This document shows, piece by piece, positions 38,420 to 50,300 of a stretch of 64,000 nt of DNA. The position numbers and the translations under genes are program-made. The first letter of the stretch is position 1. Each line of letters starts with the position of its first letter. The notes under the pieces were generated by a model that saw only the letters and a program-made list of their open reading frames with translations, searched no databases and was not told the origin of the DNA. Origin of the DNA: Tubulanus polymorphus (lineage: Eukaryota > Nemertea > Palaeonemertea > Tubulaniformes > Tubulanidae); the NCBI RefSeq assembly GCF_964204645.1, contig NC_134027.1, forward strand, positions 10,032,485 through 10,096,484, read 5' to 3'.

Positions 38420-38675
38420 AGGGTCCGATCTAAGCACTTGTCCGATTGCCCGGGACAAGTTTATTCTCTTCAGGGCAAGTAGGTTATCATTATCACTTGC
38501 CCCCCGGGCTAGTGCAATTTTATGTCACAAAACTTTTTTCCCACTCGATACAACAGATGATAGTGCCACCAATTGGACTGCCTGTGTAGGGCAAGTAGTT
38601 TTTGGGAGGGGGCAAGCAAAATTTCAGATATGCTTGCCCCCGGGCAAGTGGCTTTCATTCCTTAGATCGGACCCT
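38420..38675. mobile_element. 256-bp MITE with AGGGTCCGATCTAAG ends
   Basis: Perfect 15-bp terminal inverted repeats at 38420-38434 and 38661-38675. The interior has several CTTGCCCCCGGGCAAG-like palindromes, so the whole element can fold. An ORF across it is incidental. Confidence 0.85.
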
Positions 38676-40289
38676 GTTACTCATCAGGCTCGATTGAGCA
38701 ATGCTCAGTTGAGCCAATACTTCTAGAAAATCACATAGTTAGGCACTAGTAAAGTTATATCTGGGTTTTAAATATACCATTTTTTCACATCTATCGGTTA
38801 CATTTCTTTCTATCCCTGATGATATATCGATGATGATGTTGATGATGATGATTGTTGTAAGATAATTTACTTAATGATGATGAAGATGATGATGTGTTGG
38901 TGAAGATGATGAATATATTATGATAATGATGTTTGCGTTATTACTATGACAACAATAAAAACCAATTACTATGGTTCCATAAAAAAAGCTGTAGGTGTGT
39001 TCATTTTGATGGTGGGTGATATTTTATTCGAGATGACGAGCAACAGAGACAGTGCGTTCATTATACGAGACGTCATAGAATGTTACATTGGCTATAGAGC
39101 GCAAGCGGCTAAAGGAGTAAAACTGTGTCACGATTGCCCGTTGACGTTGGTCAGTATCGAGATTCGATTCACATTGATCTTGATCTTAGAATAGGTATTG
39201 ACCGTGTTATCTATTCGATGGGTAGATTTCGTTTGAGTCGGTGGTCCCTTACAAACCACACCTGCCGGGAGCAAAACAGAGGGTTTGATTCATCGATCTT
39301 AGTATCTCCTCTAAAGCTTGAATCATTACACGGGCGCCAGATTTATCGCTGGTTCAACGGGCACTGGCCCCTTTGGTACCAGTCTGAAAGTTATGCTCGG
39401 GAGTAAGATCCATAGCCATCCATAAATCTTGTCGATTTAACCCTACCATCACATCAACGGAAGTTAAATTGCATCACTTGGCACCGGTCAGTTCGTCGTT
39501 GTACCATACGCTCCAATTGTCTTGAAATGACGCCCTCATTAAGAATTTTAACAAACAGTACCGACCGTGCGTCGGCAAAATGGACGGCTCTTTAAGCACT
39601 GACTATATATTGATTAAAAGAAACATCACCTATTGAATTAATCTGTTTCAACTAACCAGATCACGATATTTCAAAATCTCATACATGTCTTCCCTATATA
39701 ACGAAAATAAATACTTATGAGCGCTGATCACCGTAAAATAGTTAACTCGCTAAATCGATCGGTGCTCGGAACTGAAAAGTTATGTCATGACATATTTGAA
39801 TTGTTTTTCGCCCAAGTTGGGTATTATCATTCGGCGCAGTAATCCAAAAATTATGGCTATTCGGAGCATGAATCTTTTACTTAATGCCCGTTAGAAGTTA
39901 AGATCTTTTCGCGGCCCTTCTAGTAGTTTAATCTCAGATAATTTGAGATAATCAAAATGAGTATTGTGACATATGTGCCAAACAAATACTATTGATAAGG
40001 CCTTATAGTACTGTGACAATCAACTCAATTAGACATTTTGTGATTTCACAAGGTAACTTTTGACGCAGACTTTACTAGGTATATCGTGGCATAGGATAAT
40101 TAAAAAAGCATCGACGACCTTCTATGTGTTGACTTTGTTATGATATATGCGATAAGCGGGTATGCGTAATAATGTGATCTAATCTTTTTAAATATCAAAC
40201 GAAAGTTCTGGAAGAACTGTCATTTTGTATATAGAAGATATATTAAATTGTGCATTTTTTCGAGGAGATAACACTCAACATCTATCGCA
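38676..40289. other. Intergenic region before the sugar-transporter locus
   Basis: Contains GAT-rich simple sequence at about 38815-38935 and otherwise unremarkable AT-rich DNA. ORFs at 38946-39406 have no recognisable protein content. The last 100 bp presumably include the promoter of the upstream transporter module, but no firm core element was identified. Confidence 0.5.
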
Positions 40290-41124
40290 ATGGAGACCAC
40301 TCGATTTACAGCCATTTACGTTTATTCGATGGTTTTGTTTGCGTCAACCGGTGGATTCATTTTTGGCTACAACACGGGTACCATGTCCGGAGCGATGATC
40401 TACATCGTGAATGAATTTGATCTCGACACATTTTGGACCGAACTAATAGTGGCAGTGGCAGCCAGTTCGGCCGCTCTGTCCTCGTTCTTGGCCGGACACC
40501 TGAACGATCTTTTGGGTCGCAAACCAACGGCGATTATCAGCAGCTTTATCTGTACGGTGGGGCCCATTCTCAGTGCAGTGGCCCCTGATAGATACTCTCT
40601 GTTGGCCGGACGTATCATCGTTGGAGCTGGAATAGGTAAGGATAAGACAGTGGATGGGTTCGATAACTGTGAGGTATAGAATTTGACTCATAGTTTCCGA
40701 GTTTGATTTAATTTTCAATCAATTCAATTGAAGCCTTGATTTTTCTACTAATCGAATTTTACCCTGGCTTTGGCCAAGTTCTGTAACTAGGGCCAGTTTC
40801 AGGAAAATATTGAAAATATTCTGTTAAATAAATTTGCCATCCAGCTGTTTCCCTGCAAAATTCGAATGCTAGGGCCCCGTGCATATCTCTGTAGTCAGTT
40901 ACCCATTAAATTCGGATACGATATCGTTATTTCAGCATCTTCGCATATATACACTTTACTTCAGGGATGGTAACTGTAACTTCACCAGTCTACATAGCGG
41001 AGTCAACCCCACTCAGATTGCGGGGCCGGGTTACTACGATGTACACCGTGTTCCTTACAATGGGCCAATTTGTTGCTGCTGTTATTAGTGGTGTCTTTAG
41101 TTTTAATGAACAGAATGGCTGGCG
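40290..41124 (+). CDS. SLC2A13/HMIT-like upstream module, two exons encoding TM1-TM5
   Basis: Exons 40290..40635 (phase 1 end) and 40965..41124 (160 nt, phase 2 end). They encode a sugar-transporter N-terminus: GGFIFGYNTGTMSGAM (TM1), LNDLLGRKP (the loop 2-3 GRK motif), LLAGRIIVGAGIG (TM4), then SPVYIAEST and RGRVTTMYTVFLTMGQFVAA (TM5). The start codon gives only a short cytosolic tail. No TM6-TM12 exons follow before the next homologous first exon at 47387. Both splice donors are intact and match the phase of exon 3 at 50699. The module is therefore either an alternative promoter plus first exons of the downstream gene (predicted product about 543 residues) or a truncated tandem duplicate. 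The donor and start show no decay. Confidence 0.75.
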
Positions 41125-42341
41125 GTAAGTCAACGAAAGAGTCGAACACTCTTATCGCAACTGTAGAAAAAGTCCTACAATAGCATTTTAAGTGATAAAC
41201 TTTTATTAGAATGTAACTAAAATGTTCCGGCTGTTGATGCAGTTCAGCCTTATTTAGAGGGATGATATTGCATTCTATAACGTGTGAGGCCTGCTGGTGG
41301 TCAACGGACGATACGTCGTGGTTTTATCGCATGATTCTATTGTGCGGATCTAGTTTAAATCATTTAACTCTACCCATCCGCGCATTCCAAACCGAAGTTA
41401 AGTATAATCAAATCAGATTGAAGGTCAGTCGAAGGGTAAGCCATCAGCGACCTGTTGCTGCAGTGTCCCGAGTATGTTTTTAGAGCCGGCCCATGGCTTT
41501 TCAAATATCTCCACATTTTTCGGCATTGTCAATACTTTTGTTCGGTCCGTTTTTACTGAAAGTCTAGATATTTTATTCAAATGCCCAACGATCGACTAGG
41601 TGGGGGCGTTAAGTGTATATTGCTTTTAAATGAAAGATTCTCCGCCCAGCCTGCGCTGCTCGGGAGCTGAATACCATGCAGTCGTTGTACGAGTTATTGT
41701 TTGGGACCAACGGTTACTAAACTAAATTTAGACTGTTCGAGCTGGAGTAGAACTGGCTTACGGGCACCGTATAGTTTGAAGAAGAATCTTAAGATCACGG
41801 TAATAACAAAAAATATGAAGTAGTTGAAATTTATTCAATTTCTTTCCCTCGGGCATCGGACCGCCACGCCGGGGCCGCAGGCGCGGGAAACACCGTATCG
41901 TTCGGCCATGCCTTTGTTGTTCGGTAATTCGACACTATTCCATAGAACTCAAATCAAATTTGATTTTAGTTCTATGACTATTCTAAAGGAGCACTGTTTA
42001 AAAACAAATTTGTCGGCCATTACGAAAGTAATCTTGTCTACTTGGGAAAGCACTCGGGTGACGGATCTAAGCATGATTCAACAAGATACTTTTTCTACTC
42101 ATCCTAGTTCTAATTCAAGTTCTAGTTTATTTCATGAAGAGCAAAAATGTCAAAGATATTAAAATACCGTATGCCTTATATAAAATCTACAAGGTATTTT
42201 ATTCGGATAGATTACGGAATTGTCCGCCAGCCCGCCTTTTATTCGTAGCAATAAAATCGTAGATTTTACATTGACTTTGACCCGTCGACATATTTAATAG
42301 GCGGCGTTGTCGCCGATCCGATAATTCATTCTGGAACTTGA
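41125..42341. other. Non-coding region after the upstream transporter module
   Basis: No homologue of transporter exon 3 or later is present. The ORFs at 41262-41483 and 41824-42162 do not resemble known proteins. Confidence 0.6.
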
Positions 42342-42378
42342 CAGCTAGGGATTGATGTCTGTCTGCAGAGTTTCCAGA

Positions 42379-42416
42379 ACCTGTCATGTCAGGTCTTAAG
42401 ACCTGACATGACAGGT
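42379..42416. repeat. 38-bp perfect palindrome in the left TIR
   Basis: Arms ACCTGTCATGTCAGGT and ACCTGACATGACAGGT around CTTAAG. The right-end counterpart at 47276-47313 has the same arms around a changed centre (CTTGGGCC). Confidence 0.9.
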
Positions 42417-42846
42417 CTGACCTGTCATGTCAGGTCCCGAAAAAACCCAAACTCATGACAATATTTGACGAAACGGCGAAATATCTAGGCATGTGCTAGA
42501 CGAATGGAAGAACATTTTGAGTTGAATGAATATTCTGACCCGTCGTTAATATCGAAAATGATTCAACAATAACGATAAGGAAAATGTTCTGACAAATGAT
42601 TCATTTGAAAGGTTGATTTATAAGAAGAAAATATTTATGTGTAAACTATGACTTATTTCTGTATTAAAGGGAAAAAATAAGTTTCAGGCATAGATGAATT
42701 GATTAATGTAGAAGTAAGAGCACATTATAAGAGAATATTTTCGCTAGATGAATCGAGGTCTTGATATTTCGTTTCCGCAATAAGACACTGAAAATTATCT
42801 GCTCACTATCACAGCTCGGCAACACTCCTCACTGTCCTGAAGTCCT

Positions 42847-42987
42847 GGGCCCAGTTCCATAGTCATGGCTTAGACTTAAGACCAATCTAAGACCATCTTA
42901 GTACTATAACCAATCTAACAACTTAAGACCAGTCTTAAAATTTGAGACCATTTTTTGACTTAAATCTCAACTGAGGAACCAGCCCCT
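42847..42987. mobile_element. CTTAAG-type MITE nested in the large TIR element
   Basis: GGGCCCAGTTCCATAGTCAT at the left and GGAACCAGCCCC at the right, with TAAGACCA words inside. Same family as 24239-24368. It sits inside the left arm of the element 42350-47342. Confidence 0.65.
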
Positions 42988-43124
42988 GAAGTCTCACTAT
43001 TTACATTCATTGTCTTTATGATGTACATGTAAAAGAGCCGAATGCACTATAGAGACTGATTTTATTGAGACTGATTTTAAATCAACTCATCAATTTAAAG
43101 CATGAAGTTTTTTTTCTATCTATA

Positions 43125-46100
43125 TCAGTTTTAATGCAGACCTGTCGCCATTATATAATACTCTTTACTATAAAGAGACCATAGAAATTAATGTTTTCCT
43201 TCATTTCATCAGTTTTAATGCAGACCTGTCACCACAGGTCTCGAAAAGCTCTGCAAAATGGCGCGAGCTGCCGTGTGAGGTCTCGCTTCATAATTATTGT
43301 TTTATAGTAACTTAAGATTAATTCTATCCATGGTTAGCAATTTATATTATACTCTTTACTATAAAGAGACCATAAAAATTAATGTTTTCCTTCATTTCAT
43401 CAGTTTTAATGCAGACCTGTCACCACAGGTCTCGAGAAGCTCTGCAAAATGGCGCGAGCTGCCGTGTGAGGTCTCGCTTCATAATTATTGTTTTATAGTA
43501 ACTTAAGATTAATTCTATCCATGGTTAGCAATTTATATTATACTCTTTACTATAAAGAGACCATAAAAATTAATGTTTTCCTTCATTTCATCAGTTTTAA
43601 TGCAGACCTGTCACCACAGGTCTCGAGAAGCTCTGCAAAATGGCGCGTGCTGCCGTGTGAGGTCTCGCTTCAAAATTATTGTTTTATAGTAACTTAAGAT
43701 TAACTCTATCTGTGGTTAGCAATTTATATTATACTTATTACTATATAAAGGTTATAAAAAGTAAAGTTTTTTCCATTTCATCAGTTTTAATGCAGACCTG
43801 TCACCACAGGTCTCGAGAAGCTCTGCAAAATGGCGCGAGCTGCCGTGTGAGGTCTCGCTTCATAATTATTGTTTTATAGTAACTTAAGATTAATTCTATC
43901 CATGGTTAGCAATTTATATTATACTCTTTACTATAAAGAGACCATAAAAATTAATGTTTTCCTTCATTTCATCAGTTTTAATGCAGACCTGTCACCACAG
44001 GTCTCGAGAAGCTCTGCAAAATGGCGCGTGCTGCCGTGTGAGGTCTCGCTTCAAAATTATTGTTTTATGGTAACTTAAGATTAACTCTATCTATGGTTAG
44101 CAATTTATATTATACTTATTACTATATAAAGGTTATAAAAAGTAAAGTTTTTTCCATTTCATCAGTTTTAGTGCAGACCTGTCACCACAGGTCCCGAGAA
44201 GCTCTGCAAAATGGCGCGAGCTGCCGGGTGAGGTCTCGCTTCAAAATTATTGTTTTATAGTAACTTAAGATTAATTCTATCCATGGTTAGCAATTTATAT
44301 TATACTCTTTACTATAAAGAGACCATAAAAATTAATGTTTTCCTTCATTTCATCAGTTTTAATGCAGACCTGTGACCACAGGTCTCGAGAAGCTCTGCAA
44401 AATGGCGCGAGCTGCCGTGTGAGGTCTCGCTTCAAAATTATTGTTTTATGGTAACTTAAGATTAATTCTATCCATGGTTAGCAATTTATATTATACTCTT
44501 TACTATAAAGAGACCATAAAAATTAATGTTTTCCTTCATTTCATCAGTTTTAATGCAGACCTGTCACCACAGGTCTCGAGAAGCTCTGCAAAATGGCGCG
44601 TGCTGCCGTGTGAGGTCTCGCTTCAAAATTATTGTTTTATAGTAACTTAAGATTAATTCTATCCATGGTTAGCAATTTATATTATACTCTTTACTATAAA
44701 GAGACCATAAAAATTAATGTTTTCCTTCATTTCATCAGTTTTAATGCAGACCTGTCACCACAGGTCTCGAGAAGCTCTGCAAAATGGCGCGTGCTGCCGT
44801 GTGAGGTCTCGCTTCAAAATTATTGTTTTATGGTAACTTAAGATTAACTCTATCTGTGGTTAGCAATTTATATTATACTTATTACTATATAAAGGTTATA
44901 AAAAGTAAAGTTTTTTCCATTTCATCAGTTTTAATGCAGACCTGTCACCACAGGTCTCGAGAAGCTCTGCAAAATGGCGCGAGCTGCCGTGTGAGGTCTC
45001 GCTTCATAATTATTGTTTTATAGTAACTTAAGATTAATTCTATCCATGGTTAGCAATTTATATTATACTCTTTACTATAAAGAGACCATAGAAATTAATG
45101 TTTTCCTTCATTTCATCAGTTTTAATGCAGACCTGTGACCACAGGTCTCGAGAAGCTCTGCAAAATGGCGCGTGCTGCCGTGTGAGGTCTCGCTTCAAAA
45201 TTATTGTTTTATAGTAACTTAAGATTAATTCTATCCATGGTTAGCAATTTATATTATACTCTTTACTATAAAGAGACCATAAAAATTAATGTTTTCCTTC
45301 ATTTCATCAGTTTTAATGCAGACCTGTCACCACAGGTCTCGAGAAGCTCTGCAAAATGGCGCGTGCTGCCGTGTGAGGTCTCGCTTCAAAATTATTGTTT
45401 TATGGTAACTTAAGATTAACTCTATCTGTGGTTAGCAATTTATATTATACTTATTACTATATAAAGGTTATAAAAAGTAAAGTTTTTTCCATTTCATCAG
45501 TTTTAATGCAGACCTGTCACCACAGGTCTCGAGAAGCTCTGCAAAATGGCGCGAGCTGCCGTGTGAGGTCTCGCTTCATAATTATTGTTTTATAGTAACT
45601 TAAGATTAATTCTATCCATGGTTAGCAATTTATATTATACTCTTTACTATAAAGAGACCATAAAAATTAATGTTTTCCTTCATTTCATCAGTTTTAATGC
45701 AGACCTGTCACCACAGGTCTCGAGAAGCTCTGCAAAATGGCGCGTGCTGCCGTGTGAGGTCTCGCTTCAAAATTATTGTTTTATGGTAACTTAAGATTAA
45801 CTCTATCTATGGTTAGCAATTTATATTATACTTATTACTATATAAAGGTTATAAAAAGTAAAGTTTTTTCCATTTCATCAGTTTTAGTGCAGACCTGTCA
45901 CCACAGGTCCCGAGAAGCTCTGCAAAATGGCGCGAGCTGCCGGGTGAGGTCTCGCTTCAAAATTATTGTTTTATAGTAACTTAAGATTAATTCTATCCAT
46001 GGTTAGCAATTTATATTATACTCTTTACTATAAAGAGACCATAAAAATTAATGTTTTCCTTCATTTCATCAGTTTTAATGCAGACCTGTGACCACAGGTC

Positions 46101-46735
46101 TCGAGAAGCTCTGCAAAATGGCGCGAGCTGCCGTGTGAGGTCTCGCTTCAAAATTATTGTTTTATGGTAACTTAAGATTAATTCTATCCATGGTTAGCAA
46201 TTTATATTATACTCTTTACTATAAAGAGACCATAAAAATTAATGTTTTCCTTCATTTCATCAGTTTTAATGCAGACCTGTCACCACAGGTCTCGAGAAGC
46301 TCTGCAAAATGGCGCGAAGTTCCGTGTGAGGTCTCGCTTCATAATTATTGTTTTATAGTAACTTAAGATTAACTCTATCTATGGTTAGCAATTGATATTA
46401 TACTCATTACTATAAAGATACCATAAAAATTAAAGTTTTCCTTCATTTCATCAGTTTAAATGCAGACCTGTCACCACAGGTCTCGAGAAGCTCTGCAAAA
46501 TGGCGCGAGCTGCCGTGTGAGGTCTCGCTTCAAAATTATTGTTTTATAGTATTTCAAGATTTAATCTATCTATGGTAAGCATACAATTTTACATTCACCA
46601 TTAGATAGAGATCATAAAAAGTTCAGGTTTTTCTATTTCATCAGTTTTCAAGCAGACCTGTCACCACAGGTCCCGAAGCTCTGCAAAATGGAGCGAGCTG
46701 CCGTGTGAGGTCTCACTAATTAATCACAGTTATGT
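43125..46735. repeat. ~191-bp satellite array, about 19 units
   Basis: Tandem units of 190-191 bp, each containing AGACCTGT, CACC or GACC, then ACAGGTCT (8-bp arm hairpin), followed by TCGAGAAGCTCTGCAAAATG and GGTCTCGCTTCA. Two subtypes interleave: A (CTTTACTATAAAGAGACC) and B (ACTATATAAAGGTTATAAAA). The first unit is internally deleted and the last two are diverged, as expected at array edges. The 66-69-aa ORFs repeated through it are not genes. Confidence 0.95.
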
Positions 46736-47275
46736 CTAATTTATCCTATGTCAACTTATAAGCTTGGACTGAAATGTTTTTAAATTATAAGTGCACTTGG
46801 TGAATTAATTATATTGCGAGTAATTAATAAAAATATGTAAATATATAGGGCCTAATCATAATGAGTATACTGATTGTTATTAATACTGATTATGAGTACA
46901 TAAGGCACTACCGGTACTGGTATCATTGCCTGATCTTGATATTTTCATGTTTCATGTTACAAAAAAATTAATAAATTGTAAACAATTCTTTCAATGTTCT
47001 CAAATCATTCACCATCATTGCATCTTTATCATATACAAGGCGATATAGTTCAACAACTACGGACCAACATAAATTCTTAAATGAATTCATAACACATCAT
47101 AGTTTGTTTTTTGTTTTTGAATAATATATTCAGAAAGCACTAAGATATGTTCTTTTTGTTTCTTATCGGCTATCATTTGTTCTAAATCCGCGCCTATCAT
47201 ATCTTCTAATCGACTATCATCGGTTCAGTCATAACGATTTTCATTTTAGCGAATCGACCTGTCACCTGAGGTCCC
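46736..47275. other. Right arm of the TIR element
   Basis: AT-rich sequence without ORFs between the satellite and the right TIR. A further CGACCTGTCACCTGAGGTCC motif at about 47256 resembles the satellite hairpin. Confidence 0.6.
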
Positions 47276-47386
47276 ACCTGTCATGTCAGGTCTTGGGCCC
47301 TGACATGACAGGTTCTGGAAACTCTGCAGACAGACCTAAATGCAGCTAGGAGCTAGAGGCGTAAATTCGCTGTCAAAAATTAAGAA

Positions 47387-50300
47387 ATGAGCGACTCTCC
47401 CGACGGTTTTGTCAAACAAAGATCGGCAGCATCGAAGCAACAACAAAAGGAGGATCGTCCGAAAATGTCGGACAAAGAACCGCTGTTAGCAGCTGCGGTT
47501 GCTCCTCCGTCTTCTGACGAATCTGTCGAATTGCAAAACACGGCCGTTTCCTACGGATCTACGCCCGACGACGAAGAAAATGTTCCGAAGAACGAAATTA
47601 ACGGCGATAACAGCCAATCCGATGAAGTACACATGCCGGCGATGACGAATTTTGTCTATGTGATCGCGTTTTTTGCGTGCATCGGTGGATTTTTATTCGG
47701 CTACGACACGGGCGTCGTGTCGGGCGCGATGATCTTCATCGTCAAACAATTCGGCCTCGACGAAGTTTGGACTGAATTGATAGTCAGCGTTACGATTGGA
47801 GCGGCGGCCGTTTTCTCGTTCGTCGGCGGTTTCCTGAACGATAAGTTCGGTCGAAAGCCGACGATTTTACTCGCCAGTTTCATATTCACAGTCGGAGCCG
47901 TAATTCTCGGCTTCTCGCAGAATAAATACCATTTGTTGATCGGTCGTATCGTAATTGGCGCCGGAATTGGTAAGCGTGCCGTCAAATTTTCGGCTTCTAT
48001 TTTTATGTTTTGATTAAAAAATTTCGATTTTTTGCTTTCGAATTTGGGTTTGCCGCAGAAAAACCAATGAAAACCGAAGGAAGTGGTCCATTGTTTTTTG
48101 ACATCTGCTTTATTTGAGAATGAATTAAACTCATCATTTGATCGTCTCCCTAAATGTGCATAGGGCCATTTGCATAAAAGTTAATAGAAGTTAACCACCG
48201 AATATGTACCATAGTTAAGATTAAAGCTGCAGCTATTATGGTATTTCTTCAGCTGGTTTACATCAACCAGACCAGTTGCACAGTCAAAATTTAGATTAAG
48301 ACCTTTCATATATTTATTTTTTATATTGAATCAAGCAGAAACAAATATACCATATATCAAGACCAGTCAAAGCCCAGTCAGACAGTTTAACATGTACGCT
48401 GCTGCCATGTTCTTCCCAGTTGCTAATGTGAGTTATCTATTAGTTGGCAATTGAGTGTATTGTATAGTCAGCCGTTGTTCATAATTGACAAATGATTAGG
48501 CCGATCATTGAGAATGAAGCTGAGTTAGTTTACTTAAGTGTCTGCCAATTGAACTGGATCATGTGTAAATGACCGAGTGTATATCAGACAACTGAATAAT
48601 GAGGATCAGCTATGAGGTAACTCGCATTGGCAATGATAGCTGAACAGTTTCCGTCTATGTCTCACACATTTGACTGCGTAAGTTAATTGGATTCTTAGCA
48701 GATCGAGTCAAGGGGAAAGCAACATGCATGTCACAGAAAAGTCAGGGAAAAGCAAGCCAAATTAGATAAAAGTGGCCCGCCCTGATAATGCTTTGAAATC
48801 GACAAATTTTGCGCGACACATAATTCAAGAAATCTTACTCGAGGTTGTCTTTTCGATCGTAGGTCTCGCTTCAATGACCGTGCCTGTGTACGTCGCCGAG
48901 ACTACGCCGGCCAACGTGCGCGGCCGTCTCGTTACACTTTATACAATGTTCATTACGTTCGGCCAATTCGTCGCCAGTGTCGTAGATGGCGCGTTCAGTT
49001 ATGATAAAGAGAACGGGTGGAGGTGAGTTATTTTATCGTAACTGTTGTAATACCGACTACGATTTTCTGATTTGCCCAGGTTTCACGTCGATGACCACGC
49101 CCGTATACCTCGCCGAAGTGTCGGTGGCCTCGGATAGGGGGCGCGTTGTAACGTTATACCAGATGTCGATAACTGTTGGTATATTATTATCGGGTATAAT
49201 GGCTGGTGCTTTCAGCTATTACCCGACCAGTGGTTGGAGGTAGGGTGTCTCGACTCAGCTATCTCTAACCGAGCATGTAACGTATCTTCGCTTTGTGACA
49301 AGGCAAAAACGTTTCTTTTTTGTTGATGAAACTCAGGACTATATCATGATTCATATGTATTCTATGATACAAAATACATAGTTCATTAAGACAACATTGT
49401 ATTATGAAACATTAACCCTTTCAGTGTGTCTACACACCGCAGTGCGGTGTATAAATCAGCGATAGAGTCAGACTTTGCTAGTACATCGCATCACAGTGTA
49501 TTGATATTAATAGTAATTAGTTTTTATCTATTGAAAGAAGGCAGCACCTGACAAACATAGTCATGTGTAAAGTTACTAACAATACACCGCACCGCGGTGT
49601 AGATGCACTTAAATGGTATGCCCACTGGGGTGGAATTTTTTAAATTTTCAAATTATCTCCAGCACTTTCGGGTATTAATTAGTCAGCACTGCAAGGGTTG
49701 AAATTGGAGGTCAACATGTGTTCCCTTCAAAAATTGCTTAAATGTCTATTATTGAATTGATAATGATGCAATGTAAAAATTACGTAATTATGATATCAAA
49801 TTTATATTTCATGATGTTTAGAATGTATTATTGTCTAAATGAAATATGTACTGATATATTATCCTGAATTTTATTCTGTACACATCATCTGGTGGTTCTT
49901 CGCTAATGAAACTTATTTTCCATATTTCATTCTTTTTTTGTTAACTTTTATAGTTCATTTTTCTATGTTAACCTATATAAAAATTAGGCATAGTAGTTTG
50001 TGCTTCAACTAAACCTTATGACCACTAACATAATTTTAACTTATAGATATGTTTAGAAAACCCACTTTGTTTTGCGACTTTTATTCTTACGTATTTAAAC
50101 ATTAGTTTAATATCACAAACTGAGGGTTAATTTTAATGTGATGTTTTTGGTCTGGTGATGGTTTCGGATATTGAATCGTATTATGCATTAAGTCATTATT
50201 ATAATTATTGTTATATTATTTCGGTCACCTATATGATCATTCATTATTACCGCTATGAAAAAATGACCAGAACATACAGAATTTTCATCCTTAAATGACT

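Larger units (their letters stand above)
42350..47342. mobile_element. 4993-bp TIR element carrying a satellite array
   Basis: Imperfect terminal inverted repeats (42350-42416 and 47276-47342, about 61 of 67 matching) are flanked on both sides by the 8-bp direct repeat CAGCTAGG (42342-42349 and 47343-47350). The TIRs contain GTCTGTCTGCAGAGTTTCC and a palindrome built from ACCTGTCATGTCAGGT. No transposase ORF is present, so it is non-autonomous. An 8-bp duplication is usual for hAT- and P-type transposons, but the superfamily is not assigned here. It separates the two transporter modules and its right end is 44 bp before the start codon at 47387. Confidence 0.82.

Noticed and set aside
43297-46366. 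A series of near-identical 66-69-residue ORFs (MFYSNLRLILS...) as a multigene peptide family
   Set aside because: They recur at the 190-191-bp satellite period, start with non-ATG codons and lack any signal peptide or conserved coding pattern. They are by-products of the tandem repeat.
43125-46735. CRISPR-like array
   Set aside because: Whole 190-bp units repeat without unique spacers, in a spliced eukaryotic genome.
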